Of a DNA stretch of 64,000 bases, positions 10,874 through 21,867 are shown in pieces. Location: NCBI GenBank assembly GCA_040954595.2, contig CM082591.2, positions 6,820,001 to 6,884,000 of the forward strand. The letters run 5' to 3'. Both the position numbers and the translations under genes were made by a program. The DNA comes from Balanoglossus misakiensis (lineage: Eukaryota > Hemichordata). The number at the start of each line of letters is the position of its first letter. Position 1 is the first letter of the stretch. Under the pieces are notes generated by a model that worked only from the letters and a program-made list of their open reading frames with translations, ran no database searches and was not told the DNA's origin.

Positions 10874-13300
10874 TTTCATCTCAGTCGAATCTCATACCAC
10901 TTGTAAAGAAAATTGCCAAGGCACAGAATATAACCACACATTCTTAAGGATGTACGTTCAGTAAAATGGAAAGTATTGTCATTTAACGCAATTTATCTCA
11001 AAAAAGAGAGCGGTGACCCCTACATTTTATTTGACCAATGAATTTATATTTGCTGGACTGAGCTTTGTGTGAAATTTTGTGAAAATGACAATAGTCGAAG
11101 TTTGTTTTCTAGCAATTTTCAATGTAACCCTATGGGAAAAAGACCGGGCGCGCACTGTTTGCGGTTTATGTTCTGTGTGTACATCCTTAAATCAAGGAAA
11201 TTCACGCACACTTCAAAACAGGATACTGAGTATTCTTTTATCCATTTTTGAAGACAATGTCAACTTGTAGTACATGTATTATCCTTCAGAGGCTGGTGCT
11301 CAAACTATTACTACTGCCCTTTGCACATTTGGACATCTTTTTAAAATTATGCACACAAGTGTTTTTGCGAGATCTCCAAAATTCAACAAATTCAAAAGGG
11401 AATGTAACCTTGCAAGTAAAGGGGTTCAACTGAATTCTGTGTAAGTTTTATTCACTGTTTTATGTAATTCTTACATATATATGAGATGACTTTGCTCAAT
11501 CTCCTGAAAGATCTCAGAAGGTCTAGTCCCTCAATAGCTGCCATTCTTGCATTATTTTCATGGTTTACTTTCAAACTAAGAATGTTTCTGGACTTGAATT
11601 GCAAATTTTAAATAGCGTGTGACTAGGTTTAATGTTTCTAAAAACCATAGAAACACACAAATAATGGGAAAATTTTATATGCCATGATTAGCTGTCTGTT
11701 ACAAAACATCTACATTGCTGATTGTACTTTGAAATTTTAACATTTTTATATCTGCATTGTAGTATATACATGTAATTATACAAACATAATTGTATTGTAA
11801 CCTTTTAACTTCTTTGATCTAGTTTTAAAATATTTATGGAAACAATTTAATATCTTTTAGAAGTCATGTATCTGCGCCTCCTAATGACATTATTAAAAAA
11901 TTTAAATGAAAAAAATATTTATTGTGTTTTTCTGTTGTGTGCCATATCATGTATGCAAGAAAAGAGTGTGCATTATGGATGGTTTACATAAGACAGCCCA
12001 CCATTATTTGTTGTCAATGAGTGGGAATTGATTTAATTTTAGGGGGTCTTCAGCAAATTACTTTGGGAGGGGGGGGGGGGGAATTGGGCGGGTAATATTT
12101 TGTACAACCCTGCCCTTGGGGGTGGGGGAGGGTCACGTTTTGCAAACCTCACTCTGGGGGAGGATAACATTTTACATTTGCAGATTTCACGACCAATTTT
12201 ATTTTTATTTTGGGAGATCAAGCTCCCTAAAGTCTTACTGTTAATACTCAGCAACTGAGACAAAGTTTAGAAAATATTCCCGTTTCTCGACACTGCAACA
12301 CTTATGAACTATCAAAGTTTAGACGAGTTGATGTTTTGAACTTGGGCCGCACACCCCTGTAAATAGTGGGAGTTACCCCCGAGGGTCCTGACAGTTACAC
12401 CGCCGCCACAGGTGAAACCGTGAATTCTGCCCGGGGAGGTAGTCGGGTTCTCTGCCCCATTTCCACCGCTGGCTGCGCTGCTCAATGCTGGGCTGCCCTT
12501 TCGCGGCCATAGCAAGCTGGTGCCTTATCCAGGATGGTCGTCGTATGATCACAACTCGATGTATATCTATAATTTCAAAAAACATTCTTGTCACTGACTG
12601 AATATCGTATGCAGCACATATCTTGCAATGAAAAGAAATTGTGACGACGAATCAGCTGTATACCCAAATTTTCTGGCTCAGCACAGTAATCAGTATCTGT
12701 GCCCACAGGTGGCTGTCATTGGTTATCCCTAAGAACGAGCACGACACATGCTCGTTCTTAGGGATAACCAATGACAGCCACCTGTATCTGTGACAGGGCA
12801 CCCGGAAAATGAATATGTGTGTTCCAGAAAGCAACTTTTGATGTTTTTTTACCTTCAATCAAAGTGCGCCATCGTTTTATATTTTTCAAGCTTTCTCTGG
12901 CCGAGTTTTTTCCACTGGTATTTTCTGGGATCCCCCCCCCCCTTTTTTATAGAAAATCTTCCAGACCCCATCCCTGAACTTCAAATGGTCCACCTAGCAT
13001 TGGGTTTTTCCCTTTTGTTCGTCGCGATAAAAAAATAAAGTTCATTGTAACTAGTTTATAGGGATATCCTCAACGAAAAAATGGTTTGTCCTAGGCCGTA
13101 TAACGCCGGGATCACACAGACCTGTTCGCAGGGCTATTAATTAAAGTCACGTCCGAACCACGCGCACGTCATTTCAATAATCGTGTCCAGATGCGTTAGC
13201 CAACATGCATTTCAATGACTCGTGGCATGGATTAGGCTACGCCGTGTGTGCGCGCCATGGAGAGCAAATCATTGACGCCTGTTCATTGTCAAATAAACTA
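10874..13300. other. Intergenic region after DDO
   Basis: No coding exon is supported. It holds the DDO 3' UTR (possible weak signal ATTAAA near 11890), a family N repeat from 10948, a G-rich run at 12066-12080, a GC-richer fragment at 12340-12510 related to family I, the perfect hairpin at 12705-12785, and a diverged repeat near 12940-12990 ending AAATGGTCCA. Confidence 0.5.
12705..12785. repeat. Perfect 37-bp inverted repeat with 7-nt spacer
   Basis: Arms at 12705-12741 and 12749-12785 are perfect reverse complements, separated by CGACACA. The 9-mer GTATCTGTG occurs at both flanks (12693-12701 and 12784-12792), compatible with a target duplication of a tiny fold-back transposon. Confidence 0.9.
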
Positions 13301-13384
13301 GATTCTTCGATTTTTACCCTGGTCTGGCGAAGTGCTCCGAAATTGACCAATCCGCTACAACTTTCCATGCGACTTTAGCATCCT

Positions 13385-13730
13385 GAGTCGTGATTGGTCA
13401 GCTGGAGTTGACACTCGGCAAATCGGTTTTTTTTTCGTAAAATTTTATTCAAAGGAGCATGTATCTATAAACGTCTTGTTTCTTGTTAATTACTGGGGTT
13501 GGTTTGCGAATTTGGTTGCCAAAAAACTTGACTTGTGTGAGTAAATTTAATTACAAGCTTATTTCCTAAGAGTAAGATACCTCTCCTGTGATTGGTCAGC
13601 TTGAGTTGGCACTCGGCAAATCGGGTGTTTTCGTAAAATCTCGACGGAGATATCATGGCCGTCGGGTTTCTTGCGTTGGTCTGGGAAATTGGTTGGCAAA
13701 CTTGACTTGCGTGAGTACATTTATATAAAT
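13385..13730 (+). promoter_or_regulatory. Tandemly duplicated CCAAT-box / candidate first-exon unit
   Basis: A unit carrying GATTGGTCAGCT, an inverted CCAAT box, then GAGTTG(A/G)CACTCGGCAAAT occurs at about 13390 and again 198 bp later at about 13588. Each copy runs through TTTCGTAAAAT to ACTTG(A)CTTG followed by a GTGAGT donor (13537 and 13711). Inference: duplicated promoter and 5' UTR exon for the small gene whose start codon is at 14846. A further direct CCAAT lies near 13347. Confidence 0.45.
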
Positions 13731-13879
13731 AAAGCTTATTTTCTGTCTGGGCGGTGCGTAGAGGTTCCTCTCATTCCAAATATTTCTTCTAAATCAGTCC
13801 TCGGTGACTGGTATTCGCCAACAACGTCGATTTGACCGCCGTCACCGAACATTATTTATGGAGTGCGTAACACACTGTG

Positions 13880-13945
13880 ACGTAGCTGCAATGATTGTAG
13901 CGCGGGGTGCTGCTAGGTTGACTGGTGTGTTCGCAGCCCTACTTT
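13880..13945 (+). repeat. Partial copy of the 39197-39292 MITE
   Basis: GTAGCTGCAATGATTGTAGC followed by GGTGCTGCTAGGTTG matches the left arm of the fold-back element at 39197. The right arm is absent. Confidence 0.65.
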
Positions 13946-14845
13946 GTTTTGTCAACAACAAGTTTTACTTAAACTTTGAAGCAGTATTTCCACATGGTCG
14001 GTGCATCCCTCTACGTCCATACAGCAACTTACATGAAAATAAATGAACGCAGCATAGAAATATCCCAAAACACAAAAACTCAATTTCTTGAATATTTACT
14101 GCAATATACACAGTATGTGTTTTGTGTACCAACTACAATTTATTGTTCTTCCCCTTATAGTGATGTTTACGTGTTTACCTATCATTGTTTATGTTTACAA
14201 ACACATTCAAGGTCAGATTTGAATGCAATCTTTGAACAATGACAATGATGTGGTGATGCAGTTTTTTTTTTTTTTTCAGTTTAGGTCCTTTGTTGTATGT
14301 GTAAACCATCGGGTCCTAAATATATCTGTCCACATCAAAAACTTGAAAACCGCTGTGCATATCACCATGCACTTTGATATTTGGTGAGTAGATGCAGGCT
14401 GGGCCGCAGATAGGAATTTGTTCAAATGAAGTTGTCATTGGCACAAATATGCAAATTAGCTGAAAAATGTGAAACTGGCCAAAACTCGGAAACTCAACAA
14501 CGACTGGTCAGATTGATTTGAAAATTGGCATGCATGTACTTTACATGTCTACCCTCATACAGTCATGTATGTATGTTTTGAGTTAATGAATGTCTGTTTT
14601 GTCTTTTTCCACATTGTTGTTGAAAAATATTCTTCTCTGAAAGTGATTTGCCGATTTCTTTAAAACTTAGTATGTCACTTCTTATAAGTGATCTAAGTTA
14701 CTTTTGTTCAAATTTTTGTAACATTTGCATATTTGTAATTATGGAGCAGTTGTTACCATTTTTGGTAAAAAATCATTTTCTCTGAAAACTCTTGTTTTAT
14801 TCCTTGCAGAACTAATGACAGCAGAAGAGGCAGTTATTAGCAGCA

Positions 14846-16822
14846 ATGTCTGGTACAGCTGGGACTGAGAGTCCTGCTCCAGTTAATCTCAACCAGTACA
14901 TCACAGACAGACTCGGGAAGAAGGTGTCACTGATAAAGGTAATATGAACCCATTTAAATCAGTCATATATCTTCCTTATTGATTCTTCTGTTGGGGAGGG
15001 GGGGGGGATTTGGTTTGCTGGAATATTTATGGGGACTGCAACAAAACGTTTTACAAGAATATAGCATGTAACAGATTGGAATTAAGTTCTGAATGTTTTG
15101 GCGTTGGGTAAGGAATAGAGTTGATCTTGTCCTTGGCCCTTGTAATTTTGGGGCAGTTGTTGCCATTTTAGTCAAAACTCATTTTCTCTGAAACCCCTGA
15201 TTTAATTCCTTGCAGAAGTAATGACAGCAGGAGAGCTGGAACTGAGAGTCCTGCTCCCGTTAATCTCAATCAGTTGATCAGAGACAGACTCAGAATAAAG
15301 ATGTCAGAGATAAAGGTAATATGAACCCATTTAAATCTGTCATATCTTTCCTATTGATTCTTCTGCTGGGGAGGGGGTGCTGAAAAATTTAAGGGGATTG
15401 CAAGAAAACGTGTTACAAGAATATACTGACCTTAGTCTTTATTCACACATGATGTATACTATTTCAAACAACTGCATTTGTGCATGTAACAGCTAATGTT
15501 CTGTTGTAAAAGCCAGTGCATGCAGTGTAATAGACGCCATTTCATGTAGCACTGGCCGTCGCTTCACAAATTGTTAGGGAGGGGTGCTCTTTGCATGAAA
15601 CAGCTAAAATGCCACAATGGTCATCTTGTTTTCCTGACAGGAGAAAGCAGCTGAGGAAGAGAAGAAGGAAATGGAAAAAGCAGAGCCAGGAAAAGTCGCA
15701 AGTAAACCACCAACCTGAAGATTACATGGAATGTAAGGAAGGCAGCCAGCCCCTAGATATGATGATTGAACCAATGGTAAGTCTTTATCTAGATGTTGAA
15801 ATGTATATATATGGGACAGCAGCTACGATGATCAATTACAAAGTTATGCAATAACGAATTAAGATGCCACTAATACTTTCCTTGCTGTAGTCCAAATACC
15901 TTCATAGCTAAATTAAAAAACTATCCGCTATCTAGAAACTAGGTGCAAAAAAAGACAAACAATGTATATGATCTTGGTTTCAGTTGTTTTTATTTCATCT
16001 ACATATACATGGCGTGATAAGGGTTGCACAAAAATATCAGGCAAGCAAAAGTCTTCCAGATGACACATTTAATGCATTTAAGGGGTTGAACATGATATAT
16101 GATTATCGTCTATATTTCTGTTTACGAGTGTGATTAAATTTGTCGTGACTAGAGTTACTTTGCGAGGCTCTGCACTGAGGAGGTGCGTAGGTTTTCTACT
16201 GAATGATCATTGCTGAATGAAGAAGTCGATGTCGATGTCCGATGGCGGTTGTTTCTTGTCGTGTGGGTTCTGAGTTCACATTTTATGTATAATCCCAGTA
16301 TCCTCCGTTAAACTGATTCACATAATCTGTGATGCAAGGTGACAGTGGAAAATGTGAACAGGTGAATTCAATTAAAATAGATGCACACTTTTTCTTATTC
16401 TGAAAAGGTATACATATGGTACACCTAATTCATACCTAATTATTTAGGTACAGTTTACATGTAGGTACACCTTGTTCAAAAATAAGTTAGAAATAGGTGC
16501 CACAAGTATACCAAAGTGATAAGGTGTACCTCTGGTATACCAAAAGTGTACCGAAACTGTACCTTTTCTATGGAGAATTTGGTAAGGGTAAATCTGTCGA
16601 GTAATACTATTGTTTTATGGGCTGTTTGGGTTAATGAATATCTTTGTGTGTGTGTGTGTGTGTTTGTTTGTTTCTTTGCTTGTTTGTTTGCCCTTGGCGA
16701 TACCCAGGCCAACACAAACTACTTAATTCTTTACTACATGTATCAATCACGTGATCTGGCCATGTGTCCCATGGCGCTGTCATTTCCAGGTGACGGGCAA
16801 GCAATATTTCGGCATCCAGTAA
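14846..16822 (+). CDS. Unrecognised small protein with lysine/glutamate-rich helix
   Basis: Exon A spans 14810-14938 with ATG at 14846 in good context; exon B starts at 15641 after TTTTCCTGACAG, and the phases agree (0/0). Read literally, translation stops at TGA 15716-15718, giving 56 residues: a polar N-terminus, NLNQYITDRLGKK, then an EK-rich stretch (EKAAEEEKKEMEKAEPG). The next frame of exon B continues plausibly as EDYMECKEGSQPLDMMIEPM up to a strong donor ATG|GTAAGT at 15777, so one extra A near 15712 may cause the early stop. A short last exon at 16790-16822 (VTGKQYFGIQ, TAA) fits the phase, giving about 86 residues, 76 bp from the convergent protease stop. I see no signal peptide or membrane segment and recognise no family. 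The existence of a spliced gene is likely; its exact extent is uncertain. Confidence 0.5.
15216..15315 (+). other. Duplicated coding exon (possible poison exon)
   Basis: A diverged tandem copy of exon A of the small gene, 406 bp downstream, with its own TTGCAG acceptor and AAG|GTAATATG donor; the following intron sequence is duplicated as well. The copy has lost the segment carrying the ATG. If spliced after exon A in phase 0 it reads straight into TAA, so inclusion would end the protein. In the frame matching exon A it stays open (AGTESPAPVNLNQ conserved) but lacks a start codon. Confidence 0.6.
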
Positions 16823-16898
16823 AAGTTTTTCCGAGTATGTTTTTTACTTAAGAACTGCCAGACATGTAACATGTATCAGGTATGGTGCCTTATCAGCC

Positions 16899-19800
16899 TC
16901 ATGGAGTTTCGTCTGCACAGTCTTTGGCTACGCCACGTTGTTGAAGTTGCCCGTCATCTGGAAATTTGAATGCGAACGTAACTGCCATCTGAGCGCATCT
17001 GACGTCATTTGATATCGAATTATAGCTGATCAATAACAGTTTGTACTTACACACATATTGGTTCGGAATGCAGGTGAAGAGGATATGCTTGTTTTGAGTG
17101 TACCTAACTTGCTTCACCCTGTTCTTGGATGAATTATAAAGGAGGGTGACAGCGACCTCTTGGGCTCGAAGATGAGGAAGATTTTCCTTGATCAGGGCTG
17201 CGGCACCTGGTTGTAAAAACAAAGAGTATGTCAGATACATAGATACATAGATACATGCAAACATTCATTCGTTCATTCATTCATACATTCATACATACAT
17301 ACATACATACATACATACATACATACATACATACATACATACATACATACATACATACATACATACATACATACATACATACGTACATACATACATAGGT
17401 ACATACGTACGTACGTACGTACGTACATACATACATATGTAAATCCACACACACACTCATTCCTCAAATTGTATTTACCTGCTACATGTGGTGCAGCCAT
17501 GGAGGTACCACTCAGTATTCCAATTGAACTCGTCGTGTATCTTGATGTACTGTACGCACTGGTAATACTAACACCAGGGGCAAAGATGTTGACACTATAT
17601 CCATAGTTAGAAAAGCTTGCCATGTAATCAGACTTGTCAGTGGCACCAACCGTTATTACCTTTAATGAAATTGATATTTCACAATTTAATCCATCACTGC
17701 CAAAATTACTCAAAAGGAGCCTATCTCAGGGCGTTTTTAATTGTCCATGCGTTATTGAGACTGTCATTGCAGTTTTCCACAAGGCTTATTTGTAAGATAG
17801 CATTCATAAAGAATTTTGGATTCGGTCGGGAAGGATCACAAAAACTCTTCTCCAGCTTTGAGGGTTCAATTTTACCTGGCAGTAAAAATATTAACGTAAA
17901 GTGCACTAATGTTCTAAACAAACAAACCTCAAGTATACTTGCACAGGTTGAATTATTTTGTATATCATAGAATGTGGTTAGTCTTTTTGGAAAGAAAAAA
18001 GGGTGTTATCCTCGGTGCTGCAAATGTTTAATACATAGCGTGTTCAAATTGCATTGCAACATGCAGTCACGGTCGGGCAGCGAAAAGGTGTTCATGTATT
18101 ACCTCTCAGTAAGCTTATAAAGATGGGCCAATTAAAGTCGTGAAAATAATGCAAAAAGCAGCAACTCTAGAGGTTTTAAGAACTCACACTTTCAATTCTT
18201 GCTGGCCAATAGCTACTGGCATAATAGGCGTCGTTGCCTGCTGCAACAACCACAGGGATATCATGGGCCTTCTGGATTGCTTCAATCAAGGTTGTTCCAA
18301 CTGGATCGTTGTAATAGCTACGAAGAGACATATTAACCACACCAGGCTTTCTTGCACGAAGCAAGATTTCAATGAGACCTATTGCAAGACAGAAAATGAC
18401 AAAACGTTAGTGCACGCATATATGTGTACATACACACACATACATCCATGCACACACACATACACACACACACACACATATGTTCTATGTAAACTTGTCC
18501 CCATGAACTACCTTGTTGTATTCCTGTGGATGTACCACTACCATAACTGTTAAGTACGCGGACACTCCACAGGTTCGCATTCGGAGCAACACCATAATTC
18601 GATCCAGCCGCAATTCCAGCCACGTGTGTACCATGTCCGTTGTAATCCCATCCCTGAAAATTGTATTATTGTTTATCAATAGAATCTCACATCCCAAGGA
18701 CCTAAAATCAGATTTGTCACACGTATTTGGATATTTTAGGTAGAAAATATAATACGCTCAATCAGAATAAACATAAACGCATATCAGACTGAATTTTGCA
18801 GCTGCAAGACGTCAGGACTACGCATCATTTTTCCCCCACCCCCAAGTAAATTCTTGTTTTTTTACTAGTGTTTACCTTCACTAGAATCAGACAAAATACA
18901 TGGACAATCTCACTGTAATAAGATTTTTTGAGTTTGGTATATTGTTTTTCATGGCCTTGGCTAATTTTTATCTAAATTCTGGCTGTGTCTTTAGAAAAGA
19001 ACAAATGGTTTGTTATAATTGGTATCATTAACTTGCTGAACAGTATAATTCAAGTTATACGATTGACAAGATTTTGAAATTAACTGTTCCAATTGTGTTT
19101 AAATGTATTAAAACTCACCCCTTGGTTGTAGTAATCATAAAAGTACCGTGCTCGCCCACCAAACTCTGTGTGATAGTAACTGATACCAGTATCCATAATA
19201 TAGATATTGGCCTTCTGAGGACAAACTATAGTGATATTATGGTAAGTGATTTGTACATTGAAAGTAAATCCATCCGCCTGGTAAAGTAACGCCCAGGCTT
19301 GTTGTATACTTGGCCCATTCAGAATGAATGAAGGAATGATGGATAGATGGATGGATGGATGGGTGGGATGTTGGTTGGTTTGTTGGTTGGTTGGTTGATG
19401 GATGGGTGGGTGGGTATTTGGGTGGTATTTATGTTGGGTGGGTTTGTTGGTGGATAGATGGATGGACAGGAATTAATCAGTTTTCTCCTCTATCACAGTC
19501 AACAACATTCATGGCCTTGTATTTCAAAAACAAGTGTGGCGACCCCTATATTTTGTCACAGATTTTCATTATACATACACAGGATAATCCAAAAAATCAA
19601 CAATTAAAAGAAATGACAACACTTTCAATTGTACTAAACGAACAACCATAACATACCACGATAGCTGCTTGTGTATCTGCGCCAGGTGTAGCCGATCGTG
19701 GAGGGGAATTCGCACGCCGAGGCAAAGTTGTAGTCGAGTGGCAATTTTCTCTGATTGATTCGATCCAACCCCCATTTGTGGTCTGCAATAGTCACGTTGT

Positions 19801-21403
19801 GAACCTCTTGTACAATGGCTACATCCGGCATATCCATTACCTACCATGGAGAGAGATAAACGACGGATAATAGTTCGTTTTCCGAACTCCATTTTCCGAA
19901 CTCCTTGAGACAATGCGAGATCACGTGAGGCCAGGCAGACACAGGACTAACAACAAATACTGTAAAACATGTTATTTTCGCAAGCAATAAGTTTTCGCGA
20001 AATACGCGAGAGCCAAAATAGCGTGAAAATAAAAAGTCACATAATTTTTTTAAGATAACGATGCCGTGAATGAAATAAGAGAAGGCGAAAATTAATACTC
20101 GCGAAACAGTGGCCTCTCTCGATATCCCAAAAATTTAAACTCGCGAAAATAATGTGTTTTACAGTAACTACAGAACTAATTTTTTTAAAACTCGGCATCA
20201 GTTCTAGTTTTCGTACAAAGATTTGCTTGTACTATTGGCAAGCAAACCATTGCTACGGTAACGAAAGCCTCTAGAGCTGCCACTTTTTGCATTATTTTCA
20301 TGAGTTTATTTTCCAACTTAAATTGGTCCATCTATATAAGCTTACTGATAGGTATACATGAACACCTTGTCGATGCCTATAAATTGTGACTGCATGTTGC
20401 AATTTGAACACGCTAATAAATGTATTAAACAGGTGCCGCACTGATTTAATTAGCCTCCATACAAACAGTACGCATCGTGGTATGCGTCGCCATGCAAGAG
20501 ATGACAAATGGTGCAAATACAAGTAATGCTCAATGGAGAGGTAATGGAATATATGGATTCGAAGTATTTTACTGTGGAAAAAATATGTGAAATTTGGCAG
20601 CTAAAGGGGCTTTAACCAAATCTCGTGAGGCATTCATGATTGAAATGTGCGGAAGATAATCAATTGTCATATTTACCTTGGCAAGGGTTTCATTGCTCCA
20701 TATAGACATTTCCAATTCCACCAGCAAATCGGTACAAAAAATTTGTTCGATTTGACAGTCTGCATCATCTGCCAGAGGTTGGAATAGAGCGCGAACGTCA
20801 TCCTCTGCCATGCATTTCTGAAATGACAAATGATTCTGTTTAAGTTTATACTGTGGGGGGGGGAATATTTTGAGATGCAAGATAGATTTCGTTGGACATG
20901 GCTGTATTTACCATCAATACTCGGTCTCAAAATTCTCATAACCAACTGACTGAAAAATGTCGTAACCATTAGCAACATTATGATCTTTTCTCTAAAATTC
21001 AAATCTAATGATTAGCCAGCATTAGCCGAAACTGTGTGAGTTTTCATTCTTGATTTGTACAACACGACTGTTCCGTTTGTTGATCAAGTACTAAGAGCGG
21101 GAATATACCCCGATTGTGTTAGGAATAATGTTCTTTTCATAATTCAAAGAAATCGACTGAACCATCTAAACGACTGAACCATGTAAACTGTCTCTTACGT
21201 ACCAGAATAAAAACGGCATACAAATCAGGAATACGGTCCGTGTCATTCTGAGCTCGAACCAAGGCAGCACGGCCGCCGCTTCCACTATCACAAAGATCAC
21301 CAAAAATCTCGTCAGCGGTGATGCTAAGCTGGGGTTGGTCGTCTTGCCCAGAACAGGTCAAGATCATGAGTGTCAGAAGAAGAGTCAAACGTAGCACCCC
21401 CAT
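16899..21403 (-). CDS. Secreted subtilisin-like serine protease (S8, proteinase K-like)
   Basis: Nine coding exons on the minus strand: 21203-21403, 20677-20817, 19657-19840, 19119-19214, 18512-18653, 18188-18378, 17479-17659, 17051-17206, 16899-16957 (TGA). The start at 21403 gives a clear signal peptide ([19 protein letters not shown]); an I9-type inhibitory propeptide follows to about residue 125. The catalytic domain then shows [14 protein letters not shown], the aspartate in YIMDTGI (about 183), the histidine in NGHGTHVAG (about 214), the oxyanion asparagine in AAGND (about 303) and the serine in [11 protein letters not shown] (about 371). Such enzymes are secreted endopeptidases activated by loss of the propeptide. 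Exon 3 is 184 nt where 183 would keep frame: one extra base near 19684 separates LPLDYNF from the continuing GADTQAAIV. All other phases fit, for 449 residues. Probably a functional gene with a sequence error, but a true frameshift allele is possible. Confidence 0.93.
17277..17440. repeat. Tetranucleotide microsatellite (ACAT)n
   Basis: About 160 bp of ACAT/ACGT repeats in the last-but-one intron of the protease gene, just beyond the donor of the catalytic-serine exon. Confidence 0.95.
18015..18180. repeat. Interspersed element fragment (family H)
   Basis: Contains GTGTTCAAATTGCA, AACATGCAGTCAC and AAAATAATGCAAAAA. These recur at 20265-20530 (inverted) and 29825-30140. Confidence 0.6.
19330..19470. 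repeat. GGAT/GGTT low-complexity tract
   Basis: Imperfect tetranucleotide repeats (GGAT, GGTT, GGGT) in protease intron 3. An open frame across it encodes only W/G-rich repeats and is not a gene. Confidence 0.85.
19958..20166 (-). mobile_element. MITE with CTGTAAAACAC / TTTTCGCGAG termini (family D)
   Basis: About 210 bp with terminal inverted repeats of the form ACTGTAAAACAC...TTATTTTCGCGAG and a conserved core GATATCGAGAGAGGCCACTG (diverged here). Copies: 19958-20166 (inverted), 22961-23166 and 29033-29245 (best-preserved ends). No coding capacity. It lies in protease intron 2. Confidence 0.82.
20265..20530 (+). repeat. Interspersed element (family H)
   Basis: About 260 bp including GCATTATTTTCATGAGTTTA and ATTAAACAGGTG(C)CGCAC. 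An inverted copy lies at 29825-30140 and a fragment at 18015-18180. Confidence 0.65.
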
Positions 21404-21797
21404 CCTGAAAGAAAATTAATTAAAAGTCAACTGAACACTGGAGAAGGAAGGGGGAGATAAGGGAGAGAGACATATGGACATATACAGAGAGGGAGAAAAT
21501 GACGGAGACAGGAAAAGAGATACAGAGAGGGAGAGAGGAGACGGAACAGAGATGGGAGGGAGACCGAGAGAGGTTTCACCAGATAATTCCCGATAATTAT
21601 GGAATACATTGCTGTGTGAAAAAAAAACAAGAATGCCCAAAATCCCAGAAACATTGTTAAAACTGAAGAATCATTAGTGAAAACATGCAACATATGTGCA
21701 ACATACAATTTTTACAGTCTTGCCTTCTGAGATATGCGGGTGGCAGAGAATTGTGAAACATTCTCATTTACGCTATTTTGATTTACCACACACGTAC

Positions 21798-21836
21798 CTG
21801 TAGCAGCGTTGGTCCTGGTATGGATCCAGTTGTCAT
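21798..21836 (-). other. Candidate 5' non-coding exon of the protease gene
   Basis: Minus-strand sequence from about 21836 to 21798 ends CTACAG|GTACGTGTG, a good donor, and lies just downstream of a TATA box. It would join the acceptor TTTCTTTCAG before 21404. It contains an ATG at 21836 that is out of frame with the main start after splicing, so it would act as an upstream ORF if transcribed. Confidence 0.5.
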
Positions 21837-21856
21837 GGTGCCAAGTGATGTTGAGT

Positions 21857-21867
21857 CCCCTTTTATA
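21857..21867 (-). promoter_or_regulatory. TATA box of the S8 protease gene
   Basis: The minus strand reads TATAAAAGGGG, a strong TATA box. The expected start site about 30 bp downstream (near 21837) coincides with the proposed 5' non-coding exon. TATA promoters are typical of tissue-restricted secreted enzymes. Confidence 0.6.

Noticed and set aside
15591-15854. 87-codon frame beginning upstream of the exon B acceptor
   Set aside because: Its first part is intronic; only its segment after 15715 may be coding, as discussed for the small gene.
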